A DNA stretch of 5,048 nt, taken from NCBI GenBank assembly GCA_024640385.1, contig JAHEFC010000319.1, forward strand, positions 1 to 5,048, in the 5' to 3' direction. The stretch is from Sphingobacteriales bacterium. Its GTDB lineage: Bacteria; Bacteroidota; Bacteroidia; Chitinophagales; Chitinophagaceae. The notes under the pieces were generated by a model, which saw nothing but the letters and a program-made list of their open reading frames with translations, had not been told where the DNA came from and searched no databases. Positions 1 through 4,737 of the stretch are shown here, one piece after another. A program made the translations under genes and the position numbers. Position 1 is the first letter of the stretch. Each line of letters begins with the position of its first letter.

Positions 1-686
1 TCAGCAGGTTGCGCCACAGCTCCTCTACCGAGCGGCTGCTTGGAAGAAATGAATTTCATGATATGTTCGTCTCCAAATGCCCGTTGCGACATGGGAGTTT
101 CCACCAATCCGGGAGCGATCACATTCACCCGGATATCGTGGGATGCATAATATGACGCCAATGACTTTGAAAATCCTATCACAGCTGATTTGGCTGCAGC
201 ATAGGCATGTGTGGCGAAATATTTAGGTGAAGGGGAGTAGCCGAGTACAGACGACATATTGAGTATGACCCCGGAACTGTTCTGTTCCAGGAAATATTTT
301 ACAGCAGCCCTGTTGGAATACATCACTGAATCCAGATTCCAGTGCAATGTTTTCATCCAGCCCTCTTCCGTGATCTCATGCAGGGGGCCGTCTCCGAATC
401 TCCTGCCACTTCCTCCTGCCACGTGATAAAGACCTGTAAACCTGCCAAAACGCTCTATTGCAGCATGAATGGCCATTTCAGCAGTTCCCACTTCCGTAGC
501 ATCTCCGTTTAAGGCAAGGCCATACTGTCCCAGCAGCTCACCAGCCTGTTTTGTATGTTCGGGATTGCGGCCAACTACAACAACTTTTGCACCTTCGTCT
601 ATGCATCGCCGGGCAGCATCCAGGCCCAAACCCGTAGTGCCGCCAATGATCACAATTACTTTTTCAGATAGCCAACCTTTATTCAT
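1..686 (-). CDS. Short-chain dehydrogenase/reductase (SDR), C-terminus cut off by the window edge
   Basis: This reads as a classical NAD(P)-dependent oxidoreductase of the SDR superfamily, a cytoplasmic Rossmann-fold enzyme; its substrate cannot be told from sequence. I translated the reverse complement from the ATG at 686-684 and it stays open for 228 residues to the window edge. Visible parts: a glycine-rich cofactor loop GGTTGLG at residues 15-21 after a hydrophobic beta strand; GR at 39-40 at the end of beta-2, which hints at NADP(H); D62 in the position that contacts adenine; HVAGG at 88-92 in place of the usual NNAG; N117; the serine pair 145-146 (S146 aligns with the catalytic serine); Y162 and K166 (YxxxK); and PG at 192-193 followed by ETPM. 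About 20-40 residues are missing compared with the usual 240-270. It is divergent from the transpeptidase gene, and no functional link to it is evident. No Shine-Dalgarno sequence is present. The family call is very secure. Confidence 0.93.
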   Translation of the reverse strand, partial: MNKGWLSEKVIVIIGGTTGLGLDAARRCIDEGAKVVVVGRNPEHTKQAGELLGQYGLALNGDATEVGTAEMAIHAAIERFGRFTGLYHVAGGSGRRFGDGPLHEITEEGWMKTLHWNLDSVMYSNRAAVKYFLEQNSSGVILNMSSVLGYSPSPKYFATHAYAAAKSAVIGFSKSLASYYASHDIRVNVIAPGLVETPMSQRAFGDEHIMKFISSKQPLGRGAVAQPA

Positions 687-797
687 GCAGTGTATGATAC
701 CGGAAATTAGCATTTTTTTAGGGGCTGCATCAGCAAGGGAGCATTCATTTTGCCCTAATTTGTTACAATCCGGGGGGCGGGCCCATTGGGCAGGATG

Positions 798-824
798 TTT
801 GTATCTGCTTTTGCAATAATATTG
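798..824 (+). promoter_or_regulatory. Candidate promoter for the L,D-transpeptidase gene
   Basis: TAATATTG at 817-824 matches five of the six fixed positions of the Bacteroidota -7 consensus TAnnTTTG. A TTTG lies at 798-801, leaving a 15-bp spacer, which is short compared with the 17 bp at the two other candidate promoters in the window. If the final G is at -7, transcription would start near 831 and leave a leader of about 17 nt before the ATG at 848. It would also rule out the in-frame TTG at 827 as the start. Confidence 0.3.
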
Positions 825-825
825 C
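813..825. repeat. 13-bp palindrome GCAATAaTATTGC
   Basis: Two perfect 6-bp arms, GCAATA and TATTGC, flank a single central A. The palindrome covers almost all of the candidate -7 box of the transpeptidase gene, a position where a dimeric repressor could block RNA polymerase. A role as an operator is inference only; an AT-rich palindrome of this length can also occur by chance. Confidence 0.35.
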
Positions 826-847
826 TTTGTTGCCCATAAACACTTAC

Positions 848-2518
848 ATGAAAACAATCAGGATTGTCAGTCTAATATTATTCATCATCTCTCTGATAAC
901 TTCCGGATGTGGAGAATTATCCAACAAGCCGATGCCCAAGAAAACAGAGATCGTGAAGGAACCTGAAAAATTAGAGCCGGCTATCATCAGGCAGATCTCT
1001 GAATTACTGGATCTTGCAGTAACGGATAATGGCCATGCAGGAGATATCACGCTTAGCAAGGCGTCAGTTGTTTCATCTCTGTATGCCGAAAATGATTTCA
1101 ACAGGATCTGGTCAAGCGATAAAACATGGCATCCGGGAGCTGACAGTTTTCTGACCATGATCCAATCTGCTGAATTCTATGGATTATTCCCTGAAGATTA
1201 TCATGCCAATGCACTTAAGGATATTTTTAAAAAACTGGGAGACTCTGCTTCCAAAACAGACGCTGCATTGTGGGCCAGGGGTGAACTGATGCTGTCGGAT
1301 GCTTTTGTTTCATTTGCCCAACATCTCCGGACAGGACGAATTCCCCGCGACAGTGTTTCTCTGAATACCGATTCCGTGCTTTCGCAGGAATTTTACAACA
1401 GGATGTTCTCCCGGTTGAAGGATGGAGGTCAGCCAAGGGAACTGCTTGAATCTCTTGAACCTGTGCACCAGGGTTACCGTGATCTGAAGGCCATGCTGCC
1501 GCAGTTTCTTGATTCAATGGATCGCACTCCTTATACTTATATTGAGTTTCCCTGGACAGATTCAATGACTTTTGTAAAGCAGCTGCAGGCAAGGTTGTTC
1601 GAAAGCAGTTATATCACCTTCAATACGCGGACAGCAGATTCCGTTGAATTGTCTAATGCCGTTAAGAAGGCCCAGGAGAGCAGGGGGCTGAAGGTGGACG
1701 GAAAAGCAGGCATCCAGGTGGTTTCATCGCTCAACAACACGGGTCTGGAACGCTTCAAAAGAATTGCGATTAACCTTGACCGTTATAAACAGTTGCCTGA
1801 TTCAATGCCTGCATCTTATATATGGGTGAATCTCCCTGCTTTCAAGATGCAGGTTGTGGATTCCGGGCTGGTGGTGCTTGAATCAAAGGTGATCGTGGGT
1901 CAGCCGCGCACCCGCACCCCTGTATTGAACAGCCAGGTTTTAAATTTCATCACTTTCCCGCAATGGACTGTTCCCTATAGCATTATTTTCAAGGAAATGC
2001 TGCCGAAGATCCAGAAGAACGTGAAATACCTGGATAAAGAAAACCTGATGGTAGTGGACCGGAATGACAGTGTTATTGATCCTGCCAAAATTGACTGGTC
2101 TAAGTTGAACAAGAAGTATTTCCCCTATCTCCTTCGTCAGCGGCAGGGGGATGACAATTCATTGGGTGTGATCAAGTTCAATTTCAGGAACAAGTATGAT
2201 GTTTATATGCACGATACCAATGCCCGGTCCTTGTTTTCAAGGTCTAACCGGGCATTGAGTCACGGCTGCGTCAGGGTACAGCAGTGGGATAGCCTTTCCC
2301 GCTATCTCATCGCCAAGGATTCTACCAATGTGCCTATTGATTCAGTGCAAGCCTGGCTTGCCCGGCAGGAAAAACACACCGTGGCCCTGAAGAAAAAAAT
2401 GCCTGTATACCTCCGGTATTTTACCTGCGAAGTAGCCGAAGAGGGTTTTATCCGGTTTTTTGACGATATTTATGGAGAAGATAACGCGTTGAGAATGAGG
2501 AACTTCGCTAAAAATTAG
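848..2518 (+). CDS. Lipoprotein L,D-transpeptidase, YcbB/LdtD type (YkuD domain)
   Basis: This is a peptidoglycan L,D-transpeptidase. By family it forms 3-3 (mDAP-mDAP) crosslinks, or joins other acceptors to the tetrapeptide stem, through a cysteine acyl-enzyme in the periplasm. The 556-residue protein starts with a lipoprotein signal peptide, charged KTIR followed by a hydrophobic run, ending at lipobox TSGC with C21 as the lipidated residue. An alpha-helical scaffold domain (about 60-235) carries the typical YGLFPEDYH at 111-119. A peptidoglycan-binding-like helical segment is at about 242-300. The YkuD catalytic domain, about 322-490, has H455 in YMHDT and the SHGCVRV motif with H472 and nucleophile C474. 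A 65-residue tail follows. E. coli YcbB is 615 residues, so this is somewhat shorter but complete. I chose the ATG at 848 over the in-frame TTG at 827 because the signal peptide begins there. The rlpA-like gene follows 95 bp downstream, which fits an envelope gene group. Confidence 0.93.
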   Translation: MKTIRIVSLILFIISLITSGCGELSNKPMPKKTEIVKEPEKLEPAIIRQISELLDLAVTDNGHAGDITLSKASVVSSLYAENDFNRIWSSDKTWHPGADSFLTMIQSAEFYGLFPEDYHANALKDIFKKLGDSASKTDAALWARGELMLSDAFVSFAQHLRTGRIPRDSVSLNTDSVLSQEFYNRMFSRLKDGGQPRELLESLEPVHQGYRDLKAMLPQFLDSMDRTPYTYIEFPWTDSMTFVKQLQARLFESSYITFNTRTADSVELSNAVKKAQESRGLKVDGKAGIQVVSSLNNTGLERFKRIAINLDRYKQLPDSMPASYIWVNLPAFKMQVVDSGLVVLESKVIVGQPRTRTPVLNSQVLNFITFPQWTVPYSIIFKEMLPKIQKNVKYLDKENLMVVDRNDSVIDPAKIDWSKLNKKYFPYLLRQRQGDDNSLGVIKFNFRNKYDVYMHDTNARSLFSRSNRALSHGCVRVQQWDSLSRYLIAKDSTNVPIDSVQAWLARQEKHTVALKKKMPVYLRYFTCEVAEEGFIRFFDDIYGEDNALRMRNFAKN

Positions 2519-2542
2519 ACATTTTTTTTACTGAAAGCGGTT

Positions 2543-2563
2543 TTTTTGCAGGGTTTTTGCGGG
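2543..2563 (+). repeat. Short tandem repeat in the transpeptidase-rlpA gap
   Basis: Two near-identical units, TTTTTGCAGGG and TTTTTGCGGG, sit back to back in the 95-bp gap between the transpeptidase stop and the rlpA-like start. The gap has several T-runs but no stem-loop strong enough to be a terminator. It also has no TAnnTTTG box at a suitable distance from the ATG at 2614. This favours read-through transcription of the rlpA-like gene from upstream. The repeat itself may have no function. Confidence 0.4.
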
Positions 2564-2613
2564 AGAGAGGTCGAAATCGTGCGGAATGCCATTTTTTGAC
2601 CCAAAGCCTAAGC

Positions 2614-3042
2614 ATGAAACGAATATTTGCGATCTTTTTACTTACCCACCTGACCCTGTCGGTGGCAGCCATTTCCCAGGTAGCGGAAGTAACACCCGTG
2701 AATACCCGAAAAATGAATGTCGCCAAGGTTCAATACGGAACTGCCAGTTTCTATGCTGACAAGTTTGAAGGAAAAAGAACAGCCAACGGGGACATATTCA
2801 CCCAAAAAGGCATGACAGCAGCTCATAACTCACTTCCCCTGGGTACCTGGATCAGGGTCACCAACCTCAGTAATAAGAAATCCGTAGTTGTGAAAGTCAA
2901 CGACCGGTTACATCATAAAAACACCAGACTGGTGGATCTTTCCAAGTCTGCAGCTAAAAAGCTTGGCTATACAGGTAAAGGGCTTTCCAGGGTAAGAGTT
3001 GATGTATTGGGCAAGAACCCGGATAATATAGCTTTAAGGTAA
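2614..3042 (+). CDS. RlpA-like exported double-psi beta-barrel protein (septal ring lytic transglycosylase family)
   Basis: A 142-residue exported protein of the RlpA family. Characterised members act in the periplasm or at the outer membrane at division sites, bind glycan strands stripped of peptides, and in some species cleave them as lytic transglycosylases. It has a signal peptide at 1-22 (KR, then a hydrophobic stretch, probable cleavage after SQ), a short linker, and one double-psi beta-barrel domain from about 40 to 135. That domain has the family blocks YGTASFYA, RTANGDIF, TAAHNSLPLGT, VRVTN-like IRVTN, VNDR, and LVDLSKSAAKKLG. There is no lipobox and no C-terminal SPOR domain, so this is the minimal form of the family. 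At the residues reported as essential in Pseudomonas RlpA (Glu120, His131, Asp157) it has D60, H71 and D97, so the catalytic Glu is replaced by Asp. I used the ATG at 2614 because the signal peptide starts there; an in-frame TTG at 2557 would add an unrelated N-terminus. The family call is secure but catalytic activity is uncertain. Confidence 0.9.
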   Translation: MKRIFAIFLLTHLTLSVAAISQVAEVTPVNTRKMNVAKVQYGTASFYADKFEGKRTANGDIFTQKGMTAAHNSLPLGTWIRVTNLSNKKSVVVKVNDRLHHKNTRLVDLSKSAAKKLGYTGKGLSRVRVDVLGKNPDNIALR

Positions 3043-3053
3043 TAAAATAATTT

Positions 3054-3082
3054 TTCGCTTAGGTCGGTTACGGTTAATTTTG
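3054..3082 (+). promoter_or_regulatory. Promoter of the ompA-family gene
   Basis: TAATTTTG at 3075-3082 is an exact match to the Bacteroidota -7 consensus TAnnTTTG. A TTCG at 3054-3057, inside a T-run, resembles the -33 TTTG and lies 17 bp upstream of the -7 box. Transcription would begin near 3089, giving a leader of about 18 nt before the ATG at 3107. This is the best promoter in the window, as expected for an abundant outer-membrane protein. Confidence 0.55.
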
Positions 3083-3102
3083 CTCCCATTCAATAAACCG
3101 AC
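3063..3102. repeat. Inverted repeat GTCGGTT/AACCGAC around the ompA -7 box
   Basis: The 7-bp arms at 3063-3069 and 3096-3102 are perfect complements separated by 26 bp, and the -7 box lies centrally between them. A tandem CGGTTA pair (3065-3076) overlaps the left arm. The left arm would be upstream of the predicted transcription start, so this would act in DNA and not RNA, for example as a two-site operator. Chance occurrence is quite possible. Confidence 0.3.
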
Positions 3103-3106
3103 TGAT

Positions 3107-4435
3107 ATGAGAAAAGTTATACTCGGTATTTTGTTTTTAGGTCCCGCGCTGGTTAGTTTTAGCCAGGACGTAAAGATCAAGAACCAATACAGAAAGGGGC
3201 AATTGCTCGGCGTCCATTTCACCCTTCATGATTTTCAGACAGCCGCTGACCTGAAAGAAAACGGACTCAGCGAAGTGCTTGACGATAAGCAATGGTACAA
3301 AACCAGCCGGATGAATCCCGGTCTGGCCATTTCCTATACACAAGGTTTGACTGACAATATCGACTTCATGGGTCGTTTGGGCGGTTCCTTACTTTCCTAT
3401 CCGGTTCCGGGCAAGTCGACTTCTAATAACGACAAGTTATTACTTGAAGCAGATGCCAACGTGAACCTGAAATTATTGTCTGATCAATACTGGGTGTCTC
3501 CTTACATCAGTGCAGGTTTTGGTGCTTCTGCATGGCAGGGATATTTTGGTGCATATGTACCAACAGGACTTGGCCTGCAGGTAAACTTCTTTGATGAAAC
3601 CTACCTGTTCTTACAGGCTCAGTATCGTATTCCTATAGTGACAGGTACTACTGCCAGCCATCTTTTTTATGGCATTGGCCTTGCCGGTAATATAGGCAAG
3701 AAGAAGGAAGTAGCGCCGCCCCCTCCTCCTCCACCACCTCCGCCAGCTGACAGGGATGGTGATGGCATTGCAGATCCAAACGATAAATGTCCTGATGTGC
3801 CGGGATTGGCTAAATACGAGGGTTGCCCGATCCCCGACTCAGATAAAGATGGTATCAATGATGAGCAGGATAAATGTCCTCAGGTTCCGGGTCTGGCCAA
3901 ATACGAGGGTTGCCCGATCCCTGATACCGATAAAGATGGTATCAATGATGAGGAAGATAAATGTCCCCAGGTTCCAGGATTGGCCCGCTACCAGGGTTGC
4001 CCGATCCCTGATACCGATGGTGATGGTATCAATGATGAAGAAGATAAATGTCCAACCATCGCAGGTATTCCTGAGAATGGTGGTTGCCCGGCCATCAACT
4101 TCAAGTCAGAGAACATCCAGTTCGTTTCAGGAAGTTCCACATTGACATCAGGTTCCAAAACCGAGCTGAACAAACTGGTGAAGATCCTGAACCAGGATTA
4201 TCCTGAGATCAAGGTTGCTATAGAAGGCCATACGGACAATACCGGCAAGGCAGACAAGAACCAGGTGCTGTCTGAGAAGCGTGCAGAGTCAGTAAAAGCC
4301 TACCTGGTGAGCAAGAAAGTTGCTGCTGAAAGGTTATCAACTGCAGGTTTCGGTGCGGACCAGCCGATCGCTGATAATGCTACCGCTGCAGGTAAGGCAA
4401 AGAACAGAAGAGTGACATTCAAAGTAAGCCAATAA
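3107..4435 (+). CDS. OmpA-family outer-membrane protein with thrombospondin type-3 repeats
   Basis: This 442-residue protein is expected to anchor the outer membrane to peptidoglycan. It has a signal peptide (about 1-20, ending FSQ); an N-terminal region of about 180 residues with alternating amphipathic strands, consistent with an eight-stranded outer-membrane beta-barrel; ten consecutive prolines at 204-213; four thrombospondin type-3 repeats at 215-330; and a C-terminal OmpA/Pal-like domain from about 331. The OmpA domain has GHTDNTG with D377 and LSEKRAE with R392. The 15-residue spacing equals that of the diaminopimelate-binding Asp and Arg in Acinetobacter OmpA. It also has NRRV at 433-436. 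Every type-3 repeat has Asp-rich calcium-binding loops and two cysteines, giving eight in all, so the linker is probably calcium-stabilised and disulphide-bonded. I used the ATG at 3107 because the signal peptide starts there; an in-frame TTG at 3080 lies within the promoter. The last six codons, stop included, form one arm of a long hairpin. Confidence 0.95.
   Translation: MRKVILGILFLGPALVSFSQDVKIKNQYRKGQLLGVHFTLHDFQTAADLKENGLSEVLDDKQWYKTSRMNPGLAISYTQGLTDNIDFMGRLGGSLLSYPVPGKSTSNNDKLLLEADANVNLKLLSDQYWVSPYISAGFGASAWQGYFGAYVPTGLGLQVNFFDETYLFLQAQYRIPIVTGTTASHLFYGIGLAGNIGKKKEVAPPPPPPPPPPADRDGDGIADPNDKCPDVPGLAKYEGCPIPDSDKDGINDEQDKCPQVPGLAKYEGCPIPDTDKDGINDEEDKCPQVPGLARYQGCPIPDTDGDGINDEEDKCPTIAGIPENGGCPAINFKSENIQFVSGSSTLTSGSKTELNKLVKILNQDYPEIKVAIEGHTDNTGKADKNQVLSEKRAESVKAYLVSKKVAAERLSTAGFGADQPIADNATAAGKAKNRRVTFKVSQ
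3716..3745 (+). other. Ten-proline linker segment within the OmpA-family protein
   Basis: Ten successive proline codons, using all four synonyms except for an uneven bias to CCT and CCA, join the beta-barrel to the first type-3 repeat. A polyproline rod of this kind is rigid and extended, suited to carrying the periplasmic part away from the membrane. Runs like this usually need elongation factor P for efficient translation, which is a family-level expectation and not seen here. Confidence 0.85.
3749..4096 (+). repeat. Four 87-bp tandem repeats encoding thrombospondin type-3 units
   Basis: Four in-frame units of exactly 87 bp (29 residues) begin at 3749, 3836, 3923 and 4010. Each follows the plan D-x-D-x-D-G-I-x-D-x-x-D-K-C-P ... 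G-C-P. Units 2 and 3 differ at 13 of 87 bases by my count, and units 1 and 2 share a 23-base identical block near their ends. Unit 4 is divergent in its second half (TIAGIPENGG). The regular length and high identity point to recent internal duplication or gene conversion. Confidence 0.92.
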
Positions 4436-4470
4436 AGCTTACCGGGTAAGCCTTATTGGCTTACTTTGAA
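4418..4470. repeat. Nested hairpin: inverted copy of the ompA 3' end
   Basis: The 18 bases TTCAAAGTAAGCCAATAA (4418-4435), which are the last codons and stop of the ompA-family gene, are perfectly complementary to 4453-4470. Between them an inner palindrome, GCTTACCGGGTAAGC (4437-4451), continues the stem after one A/C mismatch. The RNA could thus form 18 bp, a mismatch, and about 6 bp with a 3-nt loop. GTAAGC and GCTTAC each occur twice, so shorter alternative pairings exist. There is no T-run after the right arm, so it does not look like a standard intrinsic terminator. It may protect the mRNA 3' end or be part of the adjoining repeat. Confidence 0.88.
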
Positions 4471-4530
4471 GAATGTGATAAATGTGATGAATGTGGGAAT
4501 GTGGTGGAATGAAATGTGACTAATGTGTTG
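4471..4530 (+). repeat. AATGTG array, left arm of a long imperfect inverted repeat
   Basis: Six copies of AATGTG start at 4472, 4481, 4490, 4498, 4513 and 4522, at steps of 9, 9, 8, 15 and 9 bases, with variable fillers such as AT, GG and ATGA. It follows the ompA-end hairpin with no gap and stops just before the terminator. Its reverse complement matches the CACATT array at 4609-4675 along most of its length. The first 13 bases are an exact match to the far end of that array, and a GAATGTGGGAATGTG block is also shared. Confidence 0.88.
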
Positions 4531-4534
4531 TATA

Positions 4535-4574
4535 AAATAAAAAACTCCGATCAAACGATCGGAGTTTTTTATTT
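4535..4574. terminator. Bidirectional rho-independent terminator
   Basis: A perfect 18-bp stem pairs 4535-4552 with 4557-4574 around the loop AAAC. The core CTCCGATC/GATCGGAG is flanked by an A-run on the left and a T-run on the right, so it can end transcription on either strand. On the plus strand it would terminate the ompA transcript about 130 bp after the stop codon and insulate the fucosidase gene. Confidence 0.9.
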
Positions 4575-4589
4575 GTCATGCCATTCAAA

Positions 4590-4605
4590 AAACTTCAGAA
4601 AGTTT
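4590..4605. repeat. Small hairpin AAACTT-CAGA-AAGTTT
   Basis: The 6-bp arms AAACTT and AAGTTT enclose a 4-nt loop, CAGA, between the terminator and the right array. It is AT-rich and weak, with no T-tail. It would sit at the tip of the larger fold if the two arrays paired. Confidence 0.45.
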
Positions 4606-4625
4606 GATCACACACATTGATCACA
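4604..4625 (+). repeat. Twin TTGATCACA direct repeats, 13-bp period
   Basis: TTGATCACA occurs at 4604-4612 and again at 4617-4625, and each copy holds the palindrome TGATCA. The pair lies about 65 bp upstream of the -33 box of the fucosidase promoter, where an activator could bind. The 13-bp spacing is not one helical turn. The second copy overlaps the CACATT array, so it may simply be part of that repeat. Confidence 0.4.
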
Positions 4626-4675
4626 TTCCCACATTCATTCCTCACATTCCCACATTCTTCATATTTATCACATTC
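4609..4675 (-). repeat. CACATT array, right arm of the long imperfect inverted repeat
   Basis: Six copies of CACATT start at 4613, 4622, 4630, 4643, 4651 and 4669. Read on the minus strand this array starts GAATGTGATAAAT, the same as the left arm at 4471-4483. It then follows the left arm with scattered substitutions and one extra unit of about 8 bases. The arms are 60 and 67 bp. No target-site duplication is evident outside them. Confidence 0.85.
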
Positions 4676-4689
4676 TCCCACCCCCCTGT

Positions 4690-4718
4690 TTTGCCATTAT
4701 CAATCTAACGTATATTTA
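4690..4718 (+). promoter_or_regulatory. Candidate promoter of the GH29 fucosidase gene
   Basis: TATATTTA at 4711-4718 matches TAnnTTTG in all fixed positions but the last, and TTTG at 4690-4693 lies 17 bp upstream, the same spacer as at the ompA promoter. Transcription would start near 4725 with a leader of about 13 nt before the ATG at 4738. Confidence 0.45.
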
Positions 4719-4737
4719 CGCCATTAAATTTTCACCG

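Larger units (their letters stand above)
687..847. other. Divergent intergenic region between the SDR and L,D-transpeptidase genes
   Basis: This 161-bp region separates two genes that point away from each other and must hold both of their 5' signals. On the plus strand there is a plausible -7/-33 pair and a 13-bp palindrome close to the transpeptidase start. On the minus strand, the best match to TAnnTTTG near the SDR start is TAATTTCC (709-702), which lacks a well-spaced TTTG, so I do not call a promoter there. A G-rich stretch at 772-781 and a short GCCC/GGGC inverted repeat near 782-792 are visible but too small to interpret. I see no convincing small gene. Confidence 0.5.
4436..4737. other. 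Gene-free, highly structured intergenic region between ompA and the fucosidase
   Basis: The region has no credible reading frame. In order it holds the right half of the ompA-end hairpin, the AATGTG array, the bidirectional terminator, a small AAACTT/AAGTTT hairpin, twin TTGATCACA repeats, the CACATT array, a C-rich tract at 4677-4686, and a promoter-like site before the fucosidase ATG. The AATGTG and CACATT arrays bracket the terminator as inverted arms, so almost the whole region can fold on itself. Confidence 0.8.

Noticed and set aside
469..819. Open frame of 116 codons on the plus strand
   Set aside because: It is antisense to the N-terminal half of the SDR gene, whose motifs are clear. 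Its product is Ser/Pro/Ala-rich with no recognisable domain.
844..1592. Two minus-strand open frames (844-1158 and 1227-1592) opposite the transpeptidase
   Set aside because: Both lie wholly or almost wholly inside a well-supported gene on the other strand, and their products have no family features.
2521..2548. T-runs after the transpeptidase gene as a terminator
   Set aside because: Only a weak CTAA/TTAG stem precedes the first T-run and there is no GC-rich stem, so termination here is unlikely.
2557..2613. In-frame TTG start that would lengthen the RlpA-like protein by 19 residues
   Set aside because: The extension is Arg-rich and would sit in front of a normal signal peptide that begins at the ATG at 2614.
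3756..4145. Open frame of 129 codons overlapping the ompA repeats, with a repetitive product
   Set aside because: Its repeats are only the 87-bp coding repeats read in another frame; the multiple-of-three period keeps the shifted frame open as well.
4418..4470. Intrinsic terminator at the ompA stop codon
   Set aside because: The stem is strong but is followed by a GAATGTG sequence and not by a T-run; the real terminator signature is at 4535-4574.
4471..4675. Possible CRISPR-like array
   Set aside because: The repeated motif is only 6 bp with 2-12 bp fillers and occurs in both orientations; there are no uniform repeats and spacers and no cas genes.
4418..4675. Insertion sequence or MITE with terminal inverted repeats
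   Set aside because: There is no transposase and no target-site duplication, and the arms are internally repetitive. I keep it as a structured repeat without claiming transposition.
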